A stretch of 64,000 nt of DNA from Zeus faber. Its lineage: Eukaryota > Chordata > Actinopteri > Zeiformes > Zeidae. Shown piece by piece: positions 50,859 to 63,295 of the stretch. The notes under the pieces were generated by a model that did not search any database, was not told where the DNA came from, and was given only the letters and a program-made list of their open reading frames with translations. The first letter of the stretch is position 1; each line of letters starts with the position of its first letter. Made by a program: the position numbers and the translations under genes. The stretch spans positions 1,860,001 through 1,924,000 of the forward strand of contig OY482861.1 of NCBI GenBank assembly GCA_960531495.1, in the 5' to 3' direction.

Positions 50859-52103
50859 ATTGAAAGAAAAAATGAAAAACTTAAAGAAAGATTGAAAGAA
50901 ATATTGAAAGATAGATAGAAAGATTGAATGAAAGAAAGATTGAAAAAAAGAAAGATTGAAAGAAAGATTTATAGAAAGAATGAAAGAACGATTGAAAAAA
51001 GAATGAAAGATTGAAAGAAAGATTGAAAGAAAGATTGAAAGAAAGAAAGATTGAAAGAAATATTGAAAGAAAGATCGAAAGATTGAAAGAAAGAATGAAA
51101 GAAAGATTGAAAAAAGTTTGAAAAAAAGAAAGATTGAAAGAAAGATTGAAAAAAAAGAAAGATTTAAAGATAGAATAAAAGAAAGATTGAATGAAAGATT
51201 GAAAAAAAAAGAAAGATTGAAAGATTGAAAGAAATATTGAAAGACAGAAAGATTGAAAGAAACAATGAAAGAAAGATTGAAAGATTAAAAGAAAGAATGA
51301 AAGAACGATTGAAAGAAAGATTGAAAGAAAGATTGAAAGAAAGATTGAAAGAAAGATTGAATGAAAGATTGAAAGAAAGAATGAAACAAAGATTGAAATA
51401 AAGAATGAAAGAAAGATTGAAAGAAAGATAGAAGGAAAGATTGAAAGATTGAATGATTGAAAGAAAGACTGAAAGAAAGAATGACGGACAGAAAGATTGA
51501 AAGAAAGAATGAAAGAAAGATTGAAAAAAAGATTGAAAGACTGAAAGAAAGAATGAAAGAAAGATTGAAAGTTTAAACAATTGAAAGAACGATTGCAAGA
51601 AAGATTGAAAAAAGAAAGATTGAAAGAAATAATGAAAGACTGAAGGAAAGAATGAAAGAAAGATGGAAAGAAAGATTGAAAGAAACAATGAAAGAAAGAT
51701 TGAAAGATTAAAAGAAAGAATGAAAGAAAGATTGAAAAATTTAAAGATTGAAAGAAAAACTAAAAGAAAGAAAGAACGATTGAAAGAAAGATTGAAAGAA
51801 AGAATGAAAGAAAGATTGAAAGATTAAAAGAGAGAATGAAAGAAAGATTGAAAAATTGAAAGATTGAAAGAAAGACTAAAATAAAGAAAGAACGATTGAA
51901 AGAAAGAATGAAAGAAAGATTGAAAAAAAGATTGAAAGACTGAAGGAAAGAATGAAAGAAAGATTGAAAGATTAAACAGTTGAAAGAAAGATTGCAAGAA
52001 AGATTGAAAAAAGAAAGATTGAAAGAAAGAATGAAAGAAAGATTGAAAGAAAGATGGAAAGAAAGATTGAAAGAAAGAAAGATTGAAAGAAATAAAAGAA
52101 AGA
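50859..52103. repeat. ~1.245-kb higher-order unit, copy 2
   Basis: Nearly identical to the preceding unit; it is about one base shorter in an A-run near 51113. Confidence 0.88.
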
Positions 52104-53347
52104 TTGAAAGAAAAAATGAAAAACTTAAAGAAAGATTGAAAGAAATATTGAAAGATAGATAGAAAGATTGAATGAAAGAAAGATTGAAAAAAAGAAAGAT
52201 TGAAAGAAAGATTTATAGAAAGAATGAAAGAACGATTGAAAAAAGAATGAAAGATTGAAAGAAAGATTGAAAGAAAGATTGAAAGAAAGAAAGATTGAAA
52301 GAAATATTGAAAGAAAGATCGAAAGATTGAAAGAAAGAATGAAAGAAAGATTGAAAAAAAGTTTGAAAAAAAGAAAGATTGAAAGAAAGATTGAAAAAAA
52401 AGAAAGATTTAAAGATAGAATAAAAGAAAGATTGAATGAAAGATTGAAAAAAAAAGAAAGATTGAAAGATTGAAAGAAATATTGAAAGACAGAAAGATTG
52501 AAAGAAACAATGAAAGAAAGATTGAAAGATTAAAAGAAAGAATGAAAGAACGATTGAAAGAAAGATTGAAAGAAAGATTGAAAGAAAGATTGAAAGAAAG
52601 ATTGAATGAAAGATTGAAAGAAAGAATGAAACAAAGATTGAAATAAAGAATGAAAGAAAGATTGAAAGAAAGATAGAAGGAAAGATTGAAAGATTGAATG
52701 ATTGAAAGAAAGACTGAAAGAAAGAATGACGGACAGAAAGATTGAAAGAAAGAATGAAAGAAAGATTGAAAAAAAGATTGAAAGACTGAAAGAAAGAATG
52801 AAAGAAAGATTGAAAGTTTAAACAATTGAAAGAACGATTGCAAGAAAGATTGAAAAAAGAAAGATTGAAAGAAATAATGAAAGACTGAAGGAAAGAATGA
52901 AAGAAAGATGGAAAGAAAGATTGAAAGAAACAATGAAAGAAAGATTGAAAGATTAAAAGAAAGAATGAAAGAAAGATTGAAAAATTTAAAGATTGAAAGA
53001 AAAACTAAAAGAAAGAAAGAACGATTGAAAGAAAGATTGAAAGAAAGAATGAAAGAAAGATTGAAAGATTAAAAGAGAGAATGAAAGAAAGATTGAAAAA
53101 TTGAAAGATTGAAAGAAAGACTAAAATAAAGAAAGAACGATTGAAAGAAAGAATGAAAGAAAGATTGAAAAAAAGATTGAAAGACTGAAGGAAAGAATGA
53201 AAGAAAGATTGAAAGATTAAACAATTGAAAGAAAGATTGCAAGAAAGATTGAAAAAAGAAAGATTGAAAGAAAGAATGAAAGAAAGATTGAAAGAAAGAT
53301 GGAAAGAAAGATTGAAAGAAAGAAAGATTGAAAGAAATAAAAGAAAG
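52104..53347. repeat. ~1.245-kb higher-order unit, copy 3
   Basis: Matches copies 1 and 2 until about 53345. There the expected GAAAAAATG is replaced by GAAATAATG and the sequence passes into the 5-kb unit type. Confidence 0.86.
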
Positions 53348-56300
53348 ATTGAAAGAAATAATGAAAGAAAGATTGAACGATTGGAAGAAATATTGAAAGA
53401 GAAAAATTGAAAGTAAGAAAGATTGAAAGAAAGAATGAAAGAAAGATTGAAAGATTGAAGGAAAGAATGAAAGAAAGATTGAAAGAAAAATTGAAAGAAA
53501 GATTGAAAGAAAGATTGAAAGACTGAAGGAAAGAATGAAAGAAAGATGGAAAGAAAGATGGAAAGAAAGATTGACAGAAAGATAGATTGAAAGAAATATT
53601 AAAAGAAAGATTGAAAGATTGAAAGAAAGAATGTAAGAATGATTGAAAGATTGAAAGATTGAAAGATTGAAAGAAAGAATGAAAGAAAGACTGAAAGATT
53701 GAAAGAAAAATTGAAAGAAAGATTGAAAGATTGAAAGATTGAAAGAAAGATTGAAAGTTATAAAGACAGATTGAAAGACTGAAAGAAAGATTGCAAGAAA
53801 GATTGAAAAAAAAGAAAGATTTAAAGATAGAATAAAAGAAAGATTGAAAGAAAGATTGAAAAAAAAAGAAAGATTGAAAGATTGAAAGAAATATTGAAAG
53901 ACAGAAAGATTGAAAGAAACAATGAAAGAAAGATTGAAAGATTAAAAGAAAGAATGAAAGAACGATTGAAAGAAAGATTGAAAGAAAGATTGAAAGAAAG
54001 ATTGAAAGAAAGATTGAATGAAAGATTGAAAGAAAGAATGAAAGAAAGATTGAAATAAAGAATGAAAGAAAGATTGAAAGAAAGATAGAAGGAAAGATTG
54101 AAAGATTGAATGATTGAAAGAAAGACTGAAAGAATGAATGACCGACAGAAAGATTGAAAGAAAGAATGAAAGAAAGATTGAAACAAAGATTGAAAGACTG
54201 AAAGAAAGAATGAAAGAAAGATTGAAAGATTAAACAATTGAAAGAACGATTGCAAGAAAGATTGAAAAAAGAAAGATTGAAAGAAAGAATGAAAGACTGA
54301 AGGAAAGAATGAAAGAAAGATGGAAAGAAAGATTGAAAGAAACAATGAAAGAAAGATTGAAAGATTAAAAGAAAGAATGAAGGAAAGATTGAAAAATTGA
54401 AAGATTGAAAGAAAGACTAAAAGAAAGAAAGAACGATTGAAAGAAAGATTGAAAGAAAGAATGAAAGAAAGAATGAAAGAAAGATTGAAAGAAACAATGA
54501 AAGAAAGATTGAAAGATTAAAAGAGAGAATGAAAGAAAGATTGAAAAATTGAAAGATTGAAAGAAAGACTAAAAGAAAGAAAGAACGATTGAAAGAAAGA
54601 ATGAAAGAAAGATTGAAAAAAAGATTGAAAGACTGAAGGAAAGAATGAAAGAAAGATTGAAAGATTAAACAATTGAAAGAAAGATTGCAAGAAAGATTGA
54701 AAAAAGAAAGATTGAAAGAAAGAATGAAAGAAAGATTGAAAGAAAGAATGAAAGAAAGATTGAAAGAAAGATGGAAAGAAAGATTGAAAGGAAGAAAGAT
54801 TGAAAGAAATAAAAGAAAGATTGAAAGAAATAATGAAAGAAAGATTGAACGATTGGAAGAAATATTGAAAGAGAAAAATTGAAAGTAAGAAAGATTGAAA
54901 GAAAGAATGAAAGAAAGATTGAAAGATTGAAAGAAAGAATGAAAGAAAGATTGAAAGATTGAAATATTTAAAGAAAGAATGAAAGAAAGATTGAAAGATT
55001 GAAAGAAAGATTGAAAGAAAGATTGAAAGATTGAAATATTTAAAGAAAGATTGAAAGATTGAAATATTTAAAGAAAGAATGAAAGAAAGATTAAAAGATT
55101 GAAAGAAAGATTGAAAGAAAGAATGAAAGATTGAAATATTTAAAGAAAGATTGAAAGATTGAAAGAAAGAATGAAAGAACGATTGAAAGAAAGAATGAAA
55201 GAATGAAAGAAAAATTGACTGATTGAAAGAAATATTGAAAAAAGAAACATTGAAAGAAAGAATGAAAGAAAGATTGAACGATTGGAAGAAATATTGAAAG
55301 ATAGAAAAATTGAAGGTAAGAAAGATTGAAAGAAAGAATGAAAGAAAGATTGAAAGATTGAAAGAAAGAATGAAAGAAAAATTGAAAGATTGAAAGATTG
55401 AAAGAAAGATTGAAAGATTGATTTAAAGAAAGATTGAAAGACTGAAAGAAAGATTGAAAGAAAGAAAGATTTATAGAAAGAATGAAAGAAAGATTGAAAA
55501 AAGAAAGATAGATTGAAAGAAAGATTGAAAGATTGAAAGAAAGAATGAAAGAAAGATTTAAAAAAAGTTTGAAAAAAAGAAAGATTGAAAGAAAGATGGA
55601 AAGAAAGATTGAAAGAAGGAAAGATTGAAAGAAATATTGAAAGAAAGATTGAAAGATTGAAAAAAAGAATGAAAGAATGATTGAAAGATTGAAAGATTGA
55701 AAGATTGAAAGAAAGAATGAAAGAAAGATTGAAAGAAAGATGGAAAGAAAGATTGAAAGAAAGAAAGATTGAAAGAAATAATGAAAGAAAGATTGAACGA
55801 TTGGAAGAAATTTTGAAAGATAGAAAAATTGAAAGTAAGAAACATTGAAAGAAAGAATGAAAGAAAGATTGAAACATTAAAAATTGAAAGAAAGTTTGCA
55901 AGAAAGATTGAAAAAAGAATGATTGAAAGAAAGAATGAAAGAAAGATTGAAAGATAGATGGATAGAAAGATTGAAAGAAAGAAAGATTGAAAGAATAACA
56001 AAAGAAAGATTGAAAGATTGGAAGAAATATTGAAAGATAGAAAAATTGAAAGTAAGAAAGATTGAAAGAAAGAATTAAAGAAATATTGAAAGATTGAAAG
56101 AAAGAATAAAAGAACGATTTAAAGAAAGAATGAAAGAATGAAAGAAAGATTGAAAGATTGAAAGAATATTGAAAGAAAGAGAGAATGAAAGAAAGAAAGA
56201 TTGAAAGAAAGATTGAAAGACTGAAAGAAACAATGAATAAAAGAATTAAAGAAAGATTGAAAGATTGAAAGATTGAAAGATTGAAAGAAAGATTGAAAAA

Positions 56301-58250
56301 AGAATGATTGAAAGAAAGATTTAAAGAATGAAAGATTTAAAGAAAGATTGAAAGACTAAAAGTAAGAGTGAAAAAAAAGAATGAAAGAAAGATTGAAAGA
56401 TTGAAAGATTGAAAGAAAGAATGAAAGATTGAAAGAAAGAATGAAAGAACGATTGAAAGAAAGAATGAAAGAATGAAAGAAAGATTGAAAGATTGAAAGA
56501 ATATTGAAAGAAAGAGAGAATGAAAGTAAGAAATATTGAAAGAAAGATTGAAAGTAAAAAAGATTGAAAGAAAGAATGAAAGAAAAATTGAAAGATTGAA
56601 AGATTGAAAGAAAGATTTAAAGAAAGATTTAAAGAAAGATTGAAAGACTGAAAGAAAGAATGAATAAAAGAATTAAAGAAAGATTGAAAGATCGAAAGAT
56701 TGAAAGATTGAAAGAAAGATTGAAAAAAGAATGATTAAAAGAAAGAAAGATTTAAAGAATGAAAGATTTAAAGAAAGATTGAAAGACTAAAAGTAAGAAT
56801 GAAAAAAAAGAATGAAAGAAAGATTGAAAGATTGAAAGATTGAAAGAAAGAATGAAAGATTGAAAGAAAGAATGAAAGAACGATTGAAAGAAAGAATGAA
56901 AGAAAGATTGAAAGATTGAAAGAAATATTGAAAGAAAGAGAGAATGAAAGTAAGAAAGATGGAAAGAAAAATTGAAAGATTGAAAGAAAGAATTAAAGAA
57001 AGATTGAATGATTGAAAGATTGAAAGAAAAATTGAAAGAAAGATTGAAGAAAGAAAGATTTAAAGAAAAAAAGATTTAAAGAAAGATTGAAAGACTAAAA
57101 CTAAGAATGAAAAAAAAGATTGAAAGAAAGATTGAAAAAAGAAAGAAAGATTGAAAGAAAGATTGAAAGAAAGATTAAAAGAAAGAATGAAAGTTTGAAA
57201 GAAAGATTGAAAGAAAGATTGAAAGACTGAAAGAAAAAATGAAAGAAAGATTAAAAGAGAGATTGAAAGATTGAAAGATTGAAAGAAAGAATGAAAGATT
57301 GAAAGAAAGAATGAAAGAATGAATGAAAGATTAAATGATTGAAAGAAATATTGAAAAAAAGAAAGAATGAAAGTAAGAAAAATTGAAAGAATGAATGAAA
57401 GAAACAAAAAAAGACTGATAAAAAGAAAGAATGTTTGAGGGATCAAATTATTTAAAGAAAGAAAGATTGAAAGAAAGATTTTAAGACTGAAATAAAGAAT
57501 GAAAGAAAGATTGAAAGAAAGGTTGAAAGATAGAATGAAAGAAAGATTGAAATATTGAAAGTTTGAAAGAAAGATTGAAAGAAAGATTTAAAGAAAGATT
57601 GAAAGACTAAAAAAAAGAATGAAAAAAAGATTGAAAGGTTGAAAGAAAGAATGAAAGAATGAAAGAAAGATTGAAAGATTGAAAGAAAGATTGAAAGAAA
57701 GAATGAAAGTATGAAAGAAAGATTGAAAGATTGAAGGAAAGATTGAAAGAACGATTGAAAGAAAGAATGAAAGAACGAAAGAAAGATTGAAAGAAAGATT
57801 GAAAGTAATAAAGATTGAAAGAAGGAATGAAGGAAAAATTGAAAGTTTGAAAGACTGAAAGAATGAATGAAAGAAAGATTGAAAGATTGAAAGAAAGAAA
57901 GATTGAGAGAAAGAATGAAAGAATGAAAGAAAGATTGAAAGATTGAAAGAAATACTGAAAGAAAGAAAGAAAGATTGAAAGTAAGAACGATTGAAAGAAA
58001 GCTTGAAAGAAAGATTGAAAGAAGGAATGAAAGAAAGATTGAAAGATTGAAAGATTGAAAGAAAGAATGAAAGATTGAAAGAAAGAATGAAAGAACGATT
58101 GAAAGAAAGAATGAAAGAATGAAAGAAAGATTGAAAGATTGAAAGAATATTGAAAGAAAGAGAGAATGAAAGTAATAAAGATGAAAAGAAAAATTGAAAG
58201 ATTGAAAGATTGAAAGAAAGAATTAAAGAAAGATTGAATGATTGAAAGAT
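53300..58250. repeat. ~4.95-kb higher-order unit, copy 1
   Basis: The stretch from GAAATAAAAGAAAGATTG at about 53330 recurs at about 58280 and about 63322. The shift to copy 2 is 4,950 at the left, 4,926 after a 24-bp difference near 54730, and 5,022-5,042 toward the right. The first ~1.6 kb is a diverged relative of the 1.245-kb unit. The right half carries the GATCAAATTATTTAAAG marker near 57440. Confidence 0.86.
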
Positions 58251-61200
58251 TGAAAGAAAGATTGAAAGAAAGAAAGATTGAAAGAAATAAAAGAAAGATT
58301 GAAAGAAATAATGAAAGAAAGATTGAACGATTGGAAGAAATATTGAAAGAGAAAAATTGAAAGTAAGAAAGATTGAAAGAAAGAATGAAAGAAAGATTGA
58401 AAGATTGAAGGAAAGAATGAAAGAAAGATTGAAAGAAAAATTGAAAGAAAGATTGAAAGAAAGATTGAAAGACTGAAGGAAAGAATGAAAGAAAGATGGA
58501 AAGAAAGATGGAAAGAAAGATTGACAGAAAGATAGATTGAAAGAAATATTAAAAGAAAGATTGAAAGATTGAAAGAAAGAATGTAAGAATGATTGAAAGA
58601 TTGAAAGATTGAAAGATTGAAAGAAAGAATGAAAGAAAGACTGAAAGATTGAAAGAAAAATTGAAAGAAAGATTGAAAGATTGAAAGATTGAAAGAAAGA
58701 TTGAAAGTTTGAAAGACAGATTGAAAGACTGAAAGAAAGATTGCAAGAAAGATTGAAAAAAAAGAAAGATTTAAAGATAGAATAAAAGAAAGATTGAAAG
58801 AAAGATTGAAAAAAAAAGAAAGATTGAAAGATTGAAAGAAATATTGAAAGACAGAAAGATTGAAAGAAACAATGAAAGAAAGATTGAAAGATTAAAAGAA
58901 AGAATGAAAGAACGATTGAAAGAAAGATTGAAAGAAAGATTGAAAGAAAGATTGAAAGAAAGATTGAATGAAAGATTGAAAGAAAGAATGAAAGAAAGAT
59001 TGAAATAAAGAATGAAAGAAAGATTGAAAGAAAGATAGAAGGAAAGATTGAAAGATTGAATGATTGAAAGAAAGACTGAAAGAATGAATGACGGACAGAA
59101 AGATTGAAAGAAAGAATGAAAGAAAGATTGAAACAAAGATTGAAAGACTGAAAGAAAGAATGAAAGAAAGATTGAAAGATTAAACAATTGAAAGAACGAT
59201 TGCAAGAAAGATTGAAAAAAGAAAGATTGAAAGAAAGAATGAAAGACTGAAGGAAAGAATGAAAGAAAGATGGAAAGAAAGATTGAAAGAAACAATGAAA
59301 GAAAGATTGAAAGATTAAAAGAAAGAATGAAAGAAAGATTGAAAAATTGAAAGATTGAAAGAAAGACTAAAAGAAAGAAAGAACGATTGAAAGAAAGATT
59401 GAAAGAAAGAATGAAAGAAAGAATGAAAGAAAGATTGAAAGAAACAATGAAAGAAAGATTGAAAGATTAAAAGAGAGAATGAAAGAAAGATTGAAAAATT
59501 GAAAGATTGAAAGAAAGACTAAAAGAAAGAAAGAACGATTGAAAGAAAGAATGAAAGAAAGATTGAAAAAAAGATTGAAAGACTGAAGGAAAGAATGAAA
59601 GAAAGATTGCAAGATTAAACAAATGAAAGAAAGATTGCAAGAAAGATTGAAAAAAGAAATATTGAAAGAAAGAATGAAAGAAAGATTGAAAGAAAGATGG
59701 AAAGAAAGATTGAAAGGAAGAAAGATTGAAAGAAATAAAAGAAAGATTGAAAGAAATAATGAAAGAAAGATTGAACGATTGGAAGAAATATTGAAAGAGA
59801 AAAATTGAAAGTAAGAAAGATTGAAAGAAAGAATGAAAGAAAGATTGAAAGATTGAAAGAAAGAATGAAAGAAAGATTGAAAGATTGAAATATTTAAAGA
59901 AAGAATGAAAGAAAGATTGAAAGATTAAAAGAAAGATTGAAAGAAAGATTGAAAGATTGAAATATTTAAAGAAAGATTGAAAGATTGAAATATTTAAAGA
60001 AAGAATGAAAGAAAGATTGAAAGATTGAAAGAAAGATTGAAAGAAAGATTGAAAGATTGAAATATTTAAAGAAAGATTGAAAGATTGAAAGAAAGAATGA
60101 AAGAACGATTGAAAGAAAGAATGAAAGAATGAAAGAAAAATTGACTGATTGAAAGAAATATTGAAAAAAGAAACATTGAAAGAAAGAATGAAAGAAAGAT
60201 TGAAAGAAAGATGGAAAGAAAGATTGAAAGAAAGAAAGATTGAAAGAAATAATGAAAGAAAGATTGAACGATTGGAAGAAATATTGAAAGATAGAAAAAT
60301 TGAAGGTAAGAAAGATTGAAAGAAAGAATGAAAGAAAGATTGAAAGATTGAAAGAAAGAATGAAAGAAAAATTGAAAGATTGAAAGATTGAAAGAAAGAT
60401 TGAAAGATTGATTTAAAGAAAGATTGAAAGACTGAAAGAAAGATTGAAAGAAAGAAAGATTTATAGAAAGAATGAAAGAAAGATTGAAAAAAGAAAGATA
60501 GATTGAAAGAAAGATTGAAAGATTGAAAGAAAGAATGAAAGAAAGATTTAAAAAAAGTTTGAAAAAAAGAAAGATTGAAAGAAAGATTGAAAGAAAGATT
60601 GAAAGACTGAAGGAAAGAATGAAAGAAAGATGGAAAGAAAGATGGAAAGAAAGATTGAAAGAAGGAAAGATTGAAAGAAATATTGAAAGAAAGATTGAAA
60701 GATTGAAAAAAAGAATGAAAGAATGATTGAAAGATTGAAAGATTGAAAGATTGAAAGAAAGAATGAAAGAAAGATTGAAAGAAAGAAAGATTGAAAGAAA
60801 TAATGAAAGAAAGATTGAACGATTGGAAGAAATTTTGAAAGATAGAAAAATTGAAAGTAAGAAACATTGAAAGAAAGAATGAAAGAAAGATTGAAACATT
60901 AAAAATTGAAAGAAAGTATGCAAGAAAGATTGAAAAAAGAAAGATTGAAAGAAAGAATGAAAGAAAGATTGAAAGATAGATGGATAGAAAGATTGAAAGA
61001 AAGAAAGATTGAAAGAATAACAAAAGAAAGATTGAAAGATTGGAAGAAATATTGAAAGATAGAAAAATTGAAAGTAAGAAAGATTGAAAGAAAGAATTAA
61101 ATAAATATTGAAAGATTGAAAGAAAGAATAAAAGAACGATTTAAAGAAAGAATGAAAGAATGAAAGAAAGATTGAAAGATTGAAAGAATATTGAAAGAAA

Positions 61201-63295
61201 GAGAGAATGAAAGAAAGAAAGATTGAAAGAAAGATTGAAAGACTGAAAGAAACAATGAATAAAAGAATTAAAGAAAGATTGAAAGATTGAAAGATTGAAA
61301 GAAAGATTGAAAAAAGAATGATTGAAAGAAAGATTTAAAGAATGAAAGATTTAAAGAAAGATTGAAAGACTAAAAGTAAGAGTGAAAAAAAAGAATGAAA
61401 GAAAGATTGAAAGATTGAAAGATTGAAAGAAAGAATGAAAGATTGAAAGAAAGAATGAAAGAACGATTGAAAGAAAGAATGAAAGAATGAAAGAAAGATT
61501 GAAAGATTGAAAGAATATTGAAAGAAAGAGAGAATGAAAGTAAGAAAGATTGAAAGAAAGATTGAAAGTAAAAAAGATTGAAAGAAAGAATGAAAGAAAA
61601 ATTGAAAGATTGAAAGATTGAAAGAAAGATTTAAAGAAAGATTTAAAGAAAGATTGAAAGACTGAAAGAAAGAATGAATAAAAGAATTAAAGAAAGATTG
61701 AAAGATCGAAAGATTGAAAGATTGAAAGAAAGATTGAAAAAAGAATGATTAAAAGAAAGAAAGATTTAAAGAATGAAAGATTTAAAGAAAGATTGAAAGA
61801 CTAAAAGTAAGAATGAAAAAAAAGAATGAAAGAAAGATTGAAAGATTGAAAGATTGAAAGAAAGAATGAAAGATTGAAAGAAAGAATGAAAGAACGATTG
61901 AAAGAAAGAATGAAAGAAAGATTGAAAGATTGAAAGAAATATTGAAAGATTGAAAGAAATATTGAAAGAAAGAGAGAATGAAAGTAAGAAAGATGGAAAG
62001 AAAAATTGAAAGATTGAAAGATTGAAAGAAAGAATTAAAGAAAGATTGAATGATTGAAAGATTGAAAGAAAAATTGAAAGAAAGATTGAAGAAAGAAAGA
62101 TTTAAAGAAAAAAAGATTTAAAGAAAGATTGAAAGACTAAAAGCAAGAATGAAAAAAAAGATTGAAAGAAAGATTGAAAAAAGAAAGAAAGATTGAAAGA
62201 AAGATTGAAAGAAAGAATGAAAGTTTGAAAGAAAGATTGAAAGAAAGATTGAAAGAAAGATTGAAAGACTGAAAGAAAAAATGAAAGAAAGATTAAAAGA
62301 GAGATTGAAAGATTGAAAGATTGAAAGAAAGAATGAAAGATTGAAAGAAAGAATGAAAGAATGAATGAAAGATTAAAAGATTGAAAGAAATATTGAAAAA
62401 AAGAAAGATTGAAAGTAAGAAAAATTGAAAGAATGAATGAAAGAAACAAAAAAAGACTGATAAAAAGAAAGAATGTTTGAGGGATCAAATTATTTAAAGA
62501 AAGAAAGATTGAAAGAAAGATTTTAAGACTGAAATAAAGAATGAAAGAAAGATTGAAAGAAAGGTTGAAAGATAGAATGAAAGAAAGATTGAAATATTGA
62601 AAGTTTGAAAGAAAGATTGAAAGAAAGATTTAAAGAAAGATTGAAAGACTAAAAAAAAGAATGAAAAAAAGATTGAAAGGTTGAAAGAAAGAATGAAAGA
62701 ATGAAAGAAAGATTGAAAGATTGAAAGAAAGATTGAAAGAAAGAATGAAAGTATGAAAGAAAGATTGAAAGATTGAAGGAAAGATTGAAAGAACGATTGA
62801 AAGAAAGAATGAAAGAACGAAAGAAAGATTGAAAGAAAGATTGAAAGTAATAAAGATTGAAAGAAGGAATGAAGGAAAAATTGAAAGTTTGAAAGACTGA
62901 AAGAATGAATGAAAGAAAGATTGAAAGATTGAAAGAAAGAAAGATTGAGAGAAAGAATGAAAGAATGAAAGAAAGATTGAAAGATTGAAAGAAATACTGA
63001 AAGAAAGAAAGAAAGATTGAAAGTAAGAACGATTGAAAGAAAGCTTGAAAGAAAGATTGAAAGAAGGAATGAAAGAAAGATTGAAAGATTGAAAGATTGA
63101 AAGAAAGAATGAAAGATTGAAAGAAAGAATGAAAGAACGATTGAAAGAAAGAATGAAAGAATGAAAGAAAGATTGAAAGATTGAAAGAATATTGAAAGAA
63201 AGAGAGAATGAAAGTAATAAAGATGAAAAGAAAAATTGAAAGATTGAAAGATTGAAAGAAAGAATTAAAGAAAGATTGAATGATTGAAAGATTGA
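58250..63295. repeat. ~5.04-kb higher-order unit, copy 2
   Basis: Partner of 53300-58250 with the same order of variants. It gains extra GAAAGATGGAAAG-type words near 60200 and 60600 relative to copy 1. Confidence 0.86.
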
